From positions 368,451-432,450 of the forward strand of contig NW_004450381.1 in assembly GCF_000321225.1 (NCBI RefSeq): 64,000 nucleotides of DNA, in the 5' to 3' direction. Source of the stretch: Odobenus rosmarus divergens (Eukaryota > Chordata > Mammalia > Carnivora > Odobenidae). Position numbers and translations under genes: made by a program. Below the pieces are notes generated by a model. That model was not told the origin of the DNA, searched no databases, and worked only from the letters and a program-made list of their open reading frames with translations. Of this stretch, positions 51,341 through 64,000 are shown piece after piece; the stretch's first letter is position 1; each line of letters starts with the position of its first letter.

Positions 51341-51524
51341 AAAGATTTTTATTTATTTGAGAGAGAGAGAGCATGAATGAGAGAGCACAAGCAGGGGGAG
51401 TGGCAGAGGGAGAGGGAGAAGCAGGCTCCCTGCCGAGCATGAGCCTGATGTGGGACTCGATCCCAGGACCCTGACCTGAGCCAAAGGCAGATGCTTAACC
51501 AACTGAGCCACCCAGGTGCCCTGG
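51341..51524 (-). repeat. CAN-SINE, minus strand
   Basis: Flanked by ataaagacttttta and ataaagacgtttta. The head lacks the 'ctgggatcatga' segment, reading 'ggaccctgacctgagcc', an internal deletion of about 12 bp. Confidence 0.93.
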
Positions 51525-51821
51525 TTATAAAGACGTTTTAAAGAATTTTTAAAATTCTGTGAAGTGAGGCACATTTATACTGTTTAAGCTTTCTGAGGTG
51601 AGTATTCTTTCAAATTACAATTACTGGAGCAGTAATTTAATTTATTGGAGACCCAATTTATGCAGACTGGATGTCAATCAAATGAACATCATCAGGAGCG
51701 CTGGAGAAATGTTTCTTATTTCAAAATGTGTGAGAATGAATCCCTTCCAATGAGTAACTTCCAAAGATCTTGGGTCCCTTTAAGGCACTAAAAGTGGCTT
51801 GAAAGTCTTGACCATTTTTTT

Positions 51822-52022
51822 TTTAAGATTTTATTTATTTATTTGACAGAGAGACACAGCGAGAGAGGGAACACAAGCAAGGGGGAGTGGGAGAGGGAGA
51901 AGCAGCCTCCCGTGGAGTACAGAGCCCAATGCGGGGATCGATCCCAGGAGGCTCGATCCCAGGACCCTGGGATCGTGACCTGAGCTGAAGGCAGACACTT
52001 GACTGAGCCACCCAGGTGCCCC
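51822..52022 (-). repeat. CAN-SINE, minus strand, with internal duplication
   Basis: Flanked by duplication gaaagtcttgaccattt. A segment 'tcgatcccagga' is repeated in tandem at about 51938-51966, and the reversed head also has a small deletion ('acacttgactgagcc'). Confidence 0.95.
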
Positions 52023-52094
52023 GAAAGTCTTGACCATTTGCACTAACCCCCACTTTCAGCTACTTCATATCTGGATGGCTGAAGATCCACTCAC

Positions 52095-52291
52095 CTGCTA
52101 TTGGCCTGGGAGGTGAGGGTGCCATTCTGTTCCGGTGGCGTCTCTGCTGGTTTGGATTTGAAGTAATTGACGAATCCCCCAAACATGCTCTTAATGCTGT
52201 TAATGTGCTTCTGGCTTGTCTTCAAATCTTGATCCATCTTGTCCACCATCTTCTCTGTGCGTTCTAAGACACCTCGCTGACGCTCAAGCTC
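52095..52291 (-). CDS. SNAP29: SNAP29 coding exon 2 (Qb SNARE motif)
   Basis: A 197-bp exon with acceptor ccctag|G and donor AG|gtgagt, coding residues 80-144 and two bases of Arg145. It completes the first (Qb) SNARE helix: [20 protein letters not shown] then [15 protein letters not shown]. By alignment to SNAP-25, Gln84 is the Qb zero-layer glutamine, at the very start of the exon. It then enters the linker ([20 protein letters not shown]). SNAP29 pairs with syntaxin 17 and VAMP8 to fuse autophagosomes with lysosomes, and also works in endosomal and Golgi traffic. Confidence 0.98.
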
Positions 52292-52739
52292 CTAGGGAAA
52301 ATGAGAGGTGATGGCATTACACCGTTTTGTAATTTTCCCCTCTGCAGGGGACCACACACAGCAGGTTTGTCCCGAGCCCTCAGAGAGCATGGATGGGGAC
52401 AGATGCTGCCATCTGTGAGGGAACATTACCCCTTCTGACAACACATTCCTTTGCCCTTCCCTGTCCGGCTTCTATTGGCTTTCTTTCGTATTTGCTCCTG
52501 AGTTCTTTTCCCTCCTGCCCACGTGAGGCTGGCTCACAGGACCATGTTAAGATGGACGGGCCTGGACTGGCGGCACATCCTTTAGCCCTCCCCCTTTCCT
52601 GGTCCCCGTGAACCTTACAGGCTTTGACCTGGTACTCCCCCCTTTCCAGACATGGGATTTCCATTGGGTCACCGGAGCCATCTGGCCCTGGTCACGCCTT
52701 CAAATTATTTCACAGGCTAGGTGCTGGGTCCTTTCTGGG

Positions 52740-53150
52740 CCCTGTTAATATCTGATTCCAACTCACCCACAGTTTCACCTTTAAAACCTCTAACAAAGGT
52801 GATTCCGCCCCAGACCTTTGTACATGCTACTCTCTGCCTGTGATGATCCTCATCCAGATACCTGTACAGCTCTGCTCCTCATTGAATTCAGGTCTCTGCT
52901 CAGAGGTTACTTCCTCAAAGAAGTCTTCCCTGAACACCTTCTCTAAAGTAGAACTTTTTCTACCTTCAACGTACCCCTCTACACCCCCAATCTACTTTAG
53001 TTTTTAGAGCATGCAAGCTCCATGAGGCAGGGACCCGCTTTGTTCACTGGGTCCCCAGTGTCTCACTCAGAGCAGTGGCTTGCTGGACTGCCAAAGGACA
53101 AGTGGATGATGCTCTGTGGCCACAGGGACAGCCTAGATCATATTCCTCAA
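52740..53150 (+). repeat. L2 remnant
   Basis: L2 blocks 'cagacctttgtacatgctactctctgcctg', 'gagtcactcctcaaagaagtcttcccg'-like wording near 52905-52935, and 'gcaagctccatgaggcagggaccc'. It is of ordinary ancient age. Confidence 0.7.
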
Positions 53151-53163
53151 GAGCCAATGGTTC

Positions 53164-53342
53164 TGGGGGTGCCTAGGTGGCTCAGTCAGTTGGGCGGCTG
53201 CCTTCGGCTCAGGTCATGATCCCAGAGTCCCGGGATCAAGCCCCATGTCGGGCTCCCTGCTCAGCGGGGAGCCTGCTTCTCCCTCTGCTCCTCCCCCTGT
53301 TCATGTTCTCTCTCTCAAATAAATAAAACTTAAAAAGAAAAA
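53164..53342 (+). repeat. CAN-SINE
   Basis: A full-length copy ('ggtgcctaggtggctcagtcag') with an imperfect duplication around 'aagagccaatg' / 'aagagctgatg'. Confidence 0.92.
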
Positions 53343-55203
53343 AAAAAGAGCTGATGTTTCCAGCAGTGGATGTGAACTCGCCACCACAGTAACACTGACA
53401 CCTTCCTTTCTTCATGCCAAACTTGTTTTGCCCCTATCTCAGGCCATTCCAGCTGTGTTCCTTCTCTGTGATCCACCTTTCCAGCCCAGAGACTCTCAAG
53501 CTTTTCCTCTTTTATTTTGTGAGGCAGTCCCTGACCTCCACCACCTTTTGAATCTTTCAATCCTGCATCTGTCTGTGGCTCAGCAGTTATATTACCTGTG
53601 GCAGATAATCTTTAGAGATTTCTCTCTTAATACCTTAAAACAGAATCATGAACAATTTTTGAATAAACGCCTCCGACAATTGAAGGATAAAAAGGAAAAT
53701 ATACATAATGGGTTTATTAGAGCACGTTTTACTTATAAAAATGTTAGTAGAAAGCTTTTAGAACATTTAGGGACCCAAAAAGTAATCTGAGCTCTCAATG
53801 TTTATAGTAGATGAAATTTTAAAATATAATGTATAGGCAGAAAACAAAAAAATCTTTGGAAATAAACTTAGAATTGCTGAGCTTTACAGCTTTGAACGTT
53901 TAAATGTTTTTTACCAGCTCATGAGACACGTCTGAAGAAACCATCAGGTTCTTTTAAACAAAAGGAAAAATCTTTTCCGGACTGTGTCATTCTTGCAAAT
54001 GCCTGGACTGTGTCAAAACTCAGTTTCAGAAGAAAAAAAAAACAGTTGCTAATTTATCTAGAGTTTTCTCCTTTTTCCAACACCTCAGGTTTGTCATCTT
54101 CATGTTCTGAGGTAAGTCTTTCCTGGAATAAGGCAAGGCTCTAAATTAGGGTTAAAATGATTTTCTCCAGCATTTACGTGTTTTTTGAGTTGATATATTG
54201 CCAACAGTCCAGTCTCACCACCTTATTTCCCCTGCTGCAGAAGATGAAGAATATGAAGCAGGAGAGGTGCCTGGCTGCCTGGGTGGGTGCTGGCCAGGGC
54301 TCTGTCACACCAGGAGCCAGGTCCTCGGCCTCCCTGACAGTGAAGTCTCTCGTGGTGGCTCATCTCACCAACCACCTGCCCTCTTGCTTTGGCCTCCCGA
54401 CCTCAATTTGGAGAGTAGCAGCAGTAACAAGTAGCTGACAAAACCTTCCCCAATTCACAGTGAGATCTTATTTTCTTCTGTTCACAAGTGACACAGTCTC
54501 TCAAACTCCGAGTGTGCAACACTGCGCTGACTTGGTAAGGAAACCAAACGTCTGACTTAGATGTTACAATCAAAGTGAAGAGAAATCTGTGAGGGTGGCA
54601 GGCCATGGAAGTGAGCACTGTTCTGGTCTCTGGAAGTTTCTGTGAGCTGGAAGCTGGTGTTCACTGGAGGTGATCTGGTCAGGAGGCCAGCAGAGGAGGA
54701 ACTTCTGCTGAAATCCATCCCATGAGGCAGAAAGCACCAGGCTCCAAGTGCTTGGTTCTAACTAATGAGGAAGAAGGGCTTGCCAGAGCAAATACCAGGA
54801 GTGCCAGGGTGGGAAGGACAAGCTAGGCAGACCCTGCACCAGCCATTACAAAGGCAGGCCTCAAATACTCCAGTCCCCAGGCATCTTCCTGTCCCCCAAA
54901 AGGGAGGCCATGCATATCATTGGTCCCTGGGAGAATGGAGATCATGGAGAAACAAGGGCGGCTATGAGGGGAGGGAGCTCCAGAGAGTACCCTCAGTGTA
55001 AAGGGCACACATGCAAAGCTCAGATGTTAGTATTACAGGTGATCCACCCCCTCCCCCACCTTAAGCGCTAAAAGGAGTTTTCTGAAGTTAAACAGGAAAA
55101 AAGGAAATGGTCAGAGAAAAAAATCCGGTTGGGCCAGTGGTACTATGCTGAGGAACAGCACAGAGAGAGGGGGTGTCTCAATTCCCCTTTGGTTTGTGGC
55201 TCT

Positions 55204-55424
55204 TTGTCAAACAAGGATTCCTGGGCGCCTGGGTGGCTCAGTTGGTTAAGCAACTGCCTTCGGCTCAGGTCATGATCCTGGAGTCCTGGGATCGAGTCCC
55301 GCATCGGGCTCCCTGCTCCGTGGGGAGTCTGCTTCTCCCTCTGACCCTCTTCCCTCTCGTGCTCTCTCTCTATCTCATTCTCTCTCTCAAATAAATAATA
55401 AAACAAAATCTTAAAAAAAAAAAA
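55204..55424 (+). repeat. Young CAN-SINE, 'ttggttaagc' subfamily
   Basis: Full length and flanked by aacaaggattcctg on both sides. Confidence 0.97.
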
Positions 55425-55465
55425 ACAAGGATTCCTGATAAAGCAAGAGAATGCAAAAGACGGGG

Positions 55466-55664
55466 GGCGCCTGGGTGGCTCAGTCGTTGAGCGTCTGCCT
55501 TCGGCTCAAGTCATGATCCCAGGGTCCTGGGATCGAGCCCCACATCGGGCTCCCTGCTCCGCAGGAAGCCTGCTTCTCCCTCTCCCACTCCCCCTGCTTG
55601 TGTTCCCTTTCTCACTGTCTCTCTCTGTCAAATAAATAAATAAGATCTTCAAAAAAAAAAAAAA
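55466..55664 (+). repeat. Young CAN-SINE, 'cagtcgtt' subfamily
   Basis: Full length and flanked by gagaatgcaaaagac. It inserted about 40 bp downstream of the previous copy, from the other young subfamily. Confidence 0.97.
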
Positions 55665-57214
55665 AAGAGAGAGAGAGAATGCAAAAGACAGCTGAAGACC
55701 CTGTGAGGGTATACTCTGTCCTCCATGGAGCGACTTCTGGCCAGATGGATTATGTCCCAGGGCCCTGTGAGAATGTGAACACATCAGGGACTCCCTGCTG
55801 ATAGAAAACATGCACAGAAGGACAGAGGTGTGCAAGATACCCACCAACAGGTATTACTCTGCCAGCCACTGTTCCAGGTACTAGGGATTCGGGGGTGAAC
55901 TAACCAGCCCCAGATCTCTGCCCTGCCAGAGCTTACAGTCTTGGTGGAGGGCTCAGTGAGTCAAGTTTCATTTCACTTTTCATTTGTTGACAACCCTGTG
56001 GTGCTGGGAATCCAGAGTTGGGGAGGAAGACAAGAAAGCTATCCTACACATACATGATGGCCACTCTGCCAGTAGGGGCTCCTTGCCTGGCTTAAGGGGG
56101 AGTCAGGGAGGCTCCCCGATGGGGTGGCGTTGAAGGGGAAACTGAAAGCTGAGAAGTTACGTAGGCAAAGGATGGGGGGTGGGGTAAGAGAATCAGGGCA
56201 GAGGGAGCAGCCCATGTGCGCAGCAGTCCTGGGCCGCGGGGCCAGCTGGGGGAACTGAGAGAGGAAGAGGAACGTGAGCATGAGATGAGGGAGCAGGCAG
56301 GATGCCAAGCAGGACCCAGCAGGCATCAGAGAGGGCAGCAGTGACCACCAGATCCCAACTCCAATTCACAGCTGATACATCTCGTAAGGTCAGTTGGGCC
56401 TGGTTGTCTTCCCTGACCGAGTCAGGCCCCGAGATTCGGAAGGAAAATGTCAGTGCTAAGGTTCCTGTACTGAACTCATAATTAAACTCAGAGATCCAAT
56501 AATAAGTAGGTGGAGGTCAATCTGGAGTCAATAAGCTGAACCTAAAAACCTGAAGTTCATCTCCTTCATGTCACTCCCTTTCCAGTGCAACACACATGCC
56601 TAAGCGCCGGCAGGGACACATGAGCATGGAATATGCTCAAACTGGGGCTCTGTCTCACTGTAGTAGTATGGAGTGGATTCAAAAACACAAACGGAGTCTT
56701 AGGTTGCATGAAAAACCACCAAGGGCAAAGGCAGTGATGCTGGTGCTCTTTACTGCCTGTGTGCAGGCTGACCCAGGCTCACTAAGGACTAACTCAGCAG
56801 GCCTGGGCTGTCCACACCCTCTATGTTCCAAAGAAAGGCCTTGCCTGGCTCCTGGCCCTTATATTACCCTGGTAAGAGTATCTTTGTTTACCTGAGTCCT
56901 TAGGCTAGGCCAGATAGTTTATGCTCATAGTGTGATTTACGTGGGGGCCTTCAGCCACATGCTTGACCTCTGAAGGGGTTAAACAGTAAGGTCTGCCAGT
57001 CGGGCAGGTGGTCAGCCATGCCTACGTGGTTGTGTGATGGCCTATCAAACACCACTCCCGTCCCATTGACGTTACTGTGCCAGCCATTCAGGCCCTGGTC
57101 TAACATTTATTGCTGGACTCCCCTGAAATGAGATCCCAGGCTTCACAAAACTGTACGGGAGCATGCTCAGCTGCCAGAGGGGACAAGGAACTCTGGGCAC
57201 CCATGTCTCCACAG

Positions 57215-57600
57215 GCTTGCCCAAACGTGCAAACAACCCAAATGCCTATCATTAGAGGACTGGCTACATAAATACAAGTCATCCATTCAGTGGAATACGA
57301 CACAGCCTTAAAAACAACAATAACAAAAAGATCAGTGCATTATATATTACCAGGGAATAACCTTCAATCCTATTAAAAAATGTACAGACTAGAATATATA
57401 GAATGCATCCACTTAAGTTAAAATTGAAAGAAAAAGGAAAGGACTATAGCTACGTCTCTATCCACAGAATATCTTCACAAGGACTTTGAAGGAACTGACG
57501 GTAACTGGCTGCCGTGGGAGCAGAGGGGTGGGAGGAAACTTCCTACTCTTCTGTACGTTTTAAATTTTGAACTATGTGATTGCATATCGCTTCACAAAAG
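57215..57600 (+). repeat. L1 ORF2 3'-end fragment, plus strand
   Basis: It reads 'caacccaaatgcctatcatta', 'gactggctacataaatacaag' and 'cagtggaatacgacacagcc', the common end of L1 ORF2. It is old and broken. Confidence 0.8.
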
Positions 57601-59840
57601 CTAAACCTTAGGTAAAAGGAAGGATAAATAAATCACGCTTGCAAAACAGAAGAGCTGAGTGGCCTACAAGTCTCTCCACGGTTCTGGACTGTGCTTACCA
57701 GGCCAGTTAACTACGAACTGCTGTGCTCTAGTTCTGTCCCTTGGCAGTCATGACCTGTGGCTATATTCTTTGTGAGAAATAAATCTTGTCAGGTTTCACA
57801 GGAGGACGACGACTCTCCTTCACTTAGGATGACCTAAGTAATTTTCCTACTTCTGCCAAGCTGGAACTGAATGGTATCTTCCCAAACTAATATCTGTACA
57901 TTCCTAACCCTCTATAAAAACCTATCATGTTTTCGCACAGCTCAGCGCTGGGTCTCTAAGTAGAGAGGTTAGCAGGTGACTTGGGTCTGCTGAAAACCAC
58001 ACTGTACACTGAGTGGCAGGAAGAGCTCACCAGCCCCAACCTCAGCCCCATTCCCATCCCCATTCTGACTGGAATCAAAGACTGATTCGAAGGCAGTTTG
58101 GAGAGTACAGAGTGGGTGGGGAGGGGGTGCTGACCATTCCGGCCTCCCAGGGCCTCTGATGACTGGGAACTGACTCAATCCTGGAAAAATTCAGTGTCAC
58201 CACACCGATGATGACAGTGCCTGTCACCTGCCCAGTCATGATCATACTGCACCTCTCAGAACACCAACTTGGCCCAGTCCAAGCCTCACAGGCCTGAGGT
58301 ACCACTCTGCCTCTGTTCTCACTGTCCCCCTTGCATAGAGAGGAGGACATTTGGGGGCAGCATGGGGGGTGTCACCACAATCCATGTGAAACCACTCACC
58401 TCTAATATGTTTTTGAGTCTCCTTCCCTCTGAAGGACAGACTTTCCCCTGCCCACAAAAGGCTCCTAAGCTGCCTCCTCTGGGCCTTTTCTTTGAACATA
58501 TCCTGTGTATCACTTCCCTACTGGAGCCCAGGAACCCTGTAGTGGGCCAGTGTCTTTGCACCGTTCCTCTCTGCCCTATGAATATTCCTCCTACCCTTCT
58601 TCCTCTCCCTCCTCCTCACTCCTGTCTAAATCTTAGCCTTAAAAACCAGATTCGAGTTTCTCCTCTGCCATGACATCCTACTTTGTATCATTCTGATTTC
58701 CTATTTCATTTGTTCTCACTGTTTCCAGAGATGTCCCTTCAAACAGTTCTTACTTGGCTTCCTTGGACCTGGGACCCTCAAGTAACTCCTCCACTAGGGC
58801 CCTAAGACCTTAGGCAATCCTCCCAAATCTTAGTCAACATTTGCCATTTTAGACTCAAACATAGGAATCCAGTAGATATAAGATGTGAGAATTACAGCTA
58901 AACTTCCTTAAGGAAGCCAAAGATAGGAAAATAGGCCAATGAGGGATACTGTACTGTAACAGTGGGGAAGGAAACGGAAGTGGGGAAGGAAAATAACCAG
59001 GAAAGCGGCAATGGGGATATGACCCAGATGACTATTTGAGAAATTAATCAACATACCTCAAACTGCCCAAGATTGTAAGTGATCAGGTCAGAATGAACTC
59101 TGCCAGAGAAAAGAGTTACAAAGAGACCCATGGAGGAAGACAACACTTCAGCTTCCAGTACTAAGTTTCAAAGCTACAAATGCTTTGAACTGTTAGCTGA
59201 TATACCAATGATCTACTACTATATTTTTTAAAACTTAAAAAAAAAAATGCCCAAACAAAACCATTTCATTAGTAGGCTGAGGAAGAAATGTGGTGCCTAA
59301 GAAAGAACAATCCTCACATAGGGTCCCTGAAATCTCCCATGGGTGGAGAGACGAAGTGACAAGAGGGAGTCAGAGAAATGGACTGTCACAAACCATATGC
59401 TATCTAGGACATCTTCATTTGGATTTGGGAAGTAAAAGTTAGGCCCTAGACTTGACCAAACTTGGGCTATGGCTTACTCAGCAGCTGCCCAGACAGACCT
59501 CATCACCTCTACCGGTGAGGTGAAGTGGTCAGATATAGGAAAAAATTCAAGGCCCATTTGCTCTGATGCTTCACACACCATCAGGCACAATCCTCATCCA
59601 TTCTGGGTCACTCGGGGAGGGATGGTTAAAGCTCTGGATCTGGGATTCTGAGCACGTAATTATAAGAAACAGACACTCCATTTCCCTAACCCGAGCTCTA
59701 CTAATAGCTAAGGAATATTACAGGGGGCAAACTGCCTCTTTCAAGTACTCAAGACACACATCTCTTTGTATAGCTAACGTTTCTTGACCTCGTGTGACAA
59801 TTCAGCCTAGTTGGGCCGTCCTGCCCTGCTCCAGACTCAC

Positions 59841-60711
<871 letters not shown>

Positions 60712-61371
60712 TGACAGGAGAAGGGGTATGGGGTGGCGAAGCGGTAGGCGGGGCGAGGGTCTGTGGGAGGCCGAGCGGGGCTTTCGAGCTGCCTGTGACA
60801 GGAGGGGGTACATGAGCGGAGGGAGCTGGCGGGGTGAGGAGGCCCATGGGCGGAGGGCGCTGGTGAAGAGAGGGGGGTCATGGGGGTGGTTTGGGCGAGG
60901 AGTGGACCGGGCAGGTGGGGACTTTGCGGGTGGGTGGCGTGGGAGAGACGTGAGCTACAGGCCTGGGTTTGAGCCGAGGGCGGGGGCAGCAGGCAGGGAG
61001 AAGCAGCGGGAAGAGCAGAGGACCAGAGTCAAAACCTGGGGCTCTGCTCCCGACTTCCTCTGCTTTTTATTCCGTGACCTTGGAGACATGCTGTTCTCGT
61101 TAAATGGGGGTGCTTACCTACCTTGCCCGCTTCACATTGGTCTGAAGGGCAGATGAAATAGTACATCTGAAAGTGCTTTCTGAAGTGCAAATCCGCGCGT
61201 TATTTTCCTGTGAATCCAGAAGGGGCGTTAGACTGGGTAAAAGACATTGTGTTTTGAAGAAGGGACAGTGGCAGGGAAGGGGGAATGAACTGTCAGTGGG
61301 CAGAGAATTATAGTATCATAGTATGTTAGCACTGAAGGGGTGATATTCTTTTCTTTTCCTTTTCTTTTTCT

Positions 61372-61548
61372 TAGATTTATTTATTTGAGAGCGCGCGCGC
61401 CCATGTGTGTGCACGGTGGAGAGGGTCAGAGGAAGGAGAGAGTCTTAAGTGGACTCCCATTCTGGGCTGGATTTCACGACCCTGAGATCCGGCCTGGAGC
61501 TGACACCAAGAGCCGGGTGCTCGATAGACTGTGCCACCCAGGCGCCCC
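61372..61548 (-). repeat. CAN-SINE, minus strand
   Basis: A reversed copy with a GC dinucleotide run ('gagcgcgcgcgccc') in the body. It is flanked by 'aaggggtgatattctttt' and the diverged 'aaggatgggattctttt'. Confidence 0.9.
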
Positions 61549-61671
61549 AAGGATGGGATTCTTTTTTCATACAGTTTCTGGCAGGTGGAAAGAGATCTGT
61601 TGTCTAAGAGTAGGAGAAAAGTGGTGGAGACTGGAGACCTGTCTGCTGCAGTTGAGAGTAGCTTTATGGGG

Positions 61672-61858
61672 GCGCCTGGGTAGCTCAGATGGTTAAGCGT
61701 CTGCCTTCGGTTTGGGTCGTGATCCCAGGGTCCTAGGATCGAGCCCCCCGTGGGGCTCCCTGCTCGGTGGGGAGCCTGCTTCTCCCTCTCCCTCTGTTGC
61801 TACCCCTTCTGTGCTCGCTGGCTCTATCAAGTAAATAAATAAAATATATATATATAAA
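61672..61858 (+). repeat. CAN-SINE
   Basis: Full length with a TATATATA stretch in the tail. Flanked by gagtagctttatg and the diverged gagtagttttgtg. Confidence 0.93.
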
Positions 61859-62044
61859 AAAAGAGTAGTTTTGTGGCTCTGGTGAGGAGTGAGGCTGAAA
61901 TGCTGTTAGGCTCTCTGGCATAGTGTCCTTGGCTTTGTTATTTCTTAAGTCTGATTTCTCACTTACCTGCAGGATGAGGAGGTCCTGGGAAATTGATGCC
62001 AACTTGACTTCTAATTGAAGGAGGAATTCAAAAGAATGGAAAGT

Positions 62045-62260
62045 ATATGAGTTCTAGAGATAGGAACGCCTGAATTTAAATCCTGTATCATTTGCTTACG
62101 TTAGTGTGACTCTGGGTAGGTCAGTTCTCCAATCTGAACCTTTGCTTTCTCCTGCAAAATACAAGGACAGTACTTGTTAAGAGTATTATGAAGATCAATA
62201 AAATGACACATGAGTACCTAATGATTGAGAACTGTTATCATTGAATGAGCCTGACTAATG
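62045..62260 (-). repeat. MIR, minus strand
   Basis: Reversed MIR blocks 'gcctgaatttaaatcctg', 'gtgtgactctgggtaggtcag' and 'gttaagagtattatgaagatc' appear in order. Confidence 0.75.
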
Positions 62261-64000
62261 GACCACAGTGCTGGCTTATCAAATCAAATTCATGCCTGCT
62301 AGTCAGCACATTCTATTCTTAGTAGGAGGACTAAAAAGCATATCAGAAGTTTGCTTGCTGGACTTGGAGAAGAGAGAAGAGATTGTAGGGAATTGGGTGA
62401 AGACAGTCCTGCAGCTCTAGCAGGGCACCCTTTCCCACTCAGTAACTCTGAGAAATGCACCTTAAGCTCAACTGGCCTTCTTCAGTCTTCTTCCATAATC
62501 ACAAGAACATTCTGTAATTGCAACATTGTTAGCTTTGTATCTTATAGTAACTGCTTCAGTTGTCAAAATTAGGATAAGTTTCACAACTGATTAATATAGC
62601 TTTTAGGTTGGCAGCTTCCCAATACTATTTCTTAGTTTGGGAGATATTTCAGTTTCATTGGCAACATTTACAAATCACTTTAGAAAAGAGTTAACAGAGC
62701 CAGCCTGAGGCTGCCATCTTCAGAAGGGATTGCTTGCAAGGTTGGTCCTTGGCTTACATCTGGGAACTTGACACTTGAACTGTTCCCTCCATTTTCTAAT
62801 TGATAAGGGTGGTTCATTGTGCCTAGACTCTGAACAAACAGTATGATTACCTGCTTTCCTCCTGGGAATCTGGAATTTTGATGGCTGCTAAGCAGACTGT
62901 GCCTGTGTCTATCAATAAAAACCTTGGATGCTATGTCTCTAATGGACTTCCCTAGGTACAAACATAACATACATGTTACTACATTGTCTGCTGCTGTAGA
63001 AGGGAGCATGCTGGGTGTATACCTTCACAGGAAGGGAGAGAACACGAGGAAGCCCATGCACAGGTTTCTCCAGAGTCCACCTGTCTTTTTCTCTTGCTGA
63101 TAAATTCACTGTAATAAAATTTACTGTAATTTAGCTATGAGTACAACTGTGTATGTGTGGGTAGTCTTGGGGACCCTGAAATAATTTCTTTCTTAAAGAA
63201 GGCTTTTGTAGGTGGCTGATTCCATCAGATATATGTGGACTCCTCTTATTCTCATTTAGGATCTTGAGACTTCATTATGCTAGGGGTCATTGCTACTATT
63301 TAGTCATATAATATATGGCTGTTTACTACATCCCGCTCCTTTAAAACAATTGGCAATAAGCCCTCAGCATTCCTAGGGAAGTATTCTTGAGGTTCTTAAG
63401 AGTAAAGGAATTTCTGAGTACCCACCAGGATAATGAAGGTGGGGACTTAAGTGGGGAGATGAGTGTTGAAAAACCTCTCTTTCTCATTTATTTGTTTCTG
63501 GTTTCTTTCTCCTTTTTTTCCAGAGAGAAGGCAGAGGACTGAGTCTGAGCTAGACCTGCCATCTCAGCTCAGACAGGTGACTCAGGCAGCCTTGACATGC
63601 TTTTATGGCACTTGGGGCACATTAACGACGTAACTTTCCCTGTCTTTGTCTATCTACATGCCACAGTGGTGTTTCCTTACTCCACTCACATCCCAGGCTG
63701 TGAAACCTAGCCTATTGCTACTAAGTAAATTTTATTTGTCCTTTAATTAATTCACTCTTTCATTCAGGAAACATTTGTTGAGCACCTACTGTTAATTAAT
63801 ACACACTAGGTAGGCCAGATCAATAAGAAACAGTGTTAGTGAGATTGCTCAGGTGATCAGCATCCAGTCAGACTTGCTGTAAGTACCCGATCTACTCTTA
63901 TATCACAGGTCTGGTGACCAGACTCCTGCCATTTTCAGATAGTCAAACCCAAGACTCCTTGGTGTCAATTCTCTGATCCATATCTGAGTTTTGACCTTTT

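Larger units (their letters stand above)
47473..52094 (-). other. SNAP29: SNAP29 intron 2
   Basis: Seven SINEs cluster between 48478 and 52022, including a serial pair at 50514-50912. A hAT-like fragment lies at about 47750-47860 ('ccaaatctggcccaccacctg'). Bases 47880-48460 contain L2-like, pyrimidine-rich sequence, and 49610-50510 is mostly unique. Confidence 0.9.
52292..59840 (-). other. SNAP29: SNAP29 intron 1
   Basis: L2-like sequence at 52740-53150, SINEs at 53164, 55204 and 55466, an L2/MIR-like piece at 55830-55950, an old plus-strand L1 fragment at 57215-57600, and L2-like sequence at 58470-58800. Other parts (53350-55200, 55950-57200, 58800-59830) appear unique. No extra gene is recognised. 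Confidence 0.9.

Overview
This is a nuclear genomic window from a carnivoran mammal. It carries about 50 copies of the tRNA-derived carnivore SINE (CAN-SINE/SINEC). The youngest copies are of the type I associate with bears, seals and mustelids rather than the dog-specific SINEC_Cf type, so a non-canid caniform (arctoid) is the best guess. That is inference from repeat sequence only.

The window matches the human 22q11.2 segment CRKL - SNAP29 - PI4KA, shown here inverted. CRKL is on the minus strand: exon 2 (6561-7026) and coding exon 1 (20449-20759) are present, and exon 3 lies beyond the left edge. SNAP29 is complete on the minus strand: coding exons at 59841-60077, 52095-52291, 47387-47472, 45139-45237 and 41122-41279, plus a 3' UTR running to about 38050. 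The five exons join in frame with consensus splice sites and give 258 residues. PI4KA begins on the plus strand with coding exon 1 (60526-60684), and the rest of the window is its first intron.

Layout: 1-6560 CRKL intron 2; 7027-20448 CRKL intron 1; about 20390-21720 CRKL CpG-island promoter with CRE, CCAAT, NRF1 and YY1-type sites and a G-rich minisatellite; about 21720-38050 intergenic and repeat-dominated (hAT transposase relic, L1/HAL1 ORF1 relic, MLT1 LTR, L1 tails, many SINEs); 38050-60077 SNAP29; about 60078-60525 a divergent CpG promoter shared by SNAP29 and PI4KA; 60685-64000 PI4KA intron 1.

The genes are not an operon. CRKL is an SH2/SH3 signalling adaptor, SNAP29 is a Qbc SNARE for endosomal and autophagosomal fusion, and PI4KA makes plasma-membrane PI4P. 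Only SNAP29 and PI4KA share regulatory DNA. I found no undescribed multi-gene system. The observations most worth checking are a near-perfect 44-bp inverted repeat in the SNAP29 3' UTR, a U2 snRNA 5' fragment bounded by target-site duplications, a 95-bp polyadenylated retrocopy inside an MLT1 LTR, serial SINE insertions at one site, and open upstream frames in the two CpG promoters.
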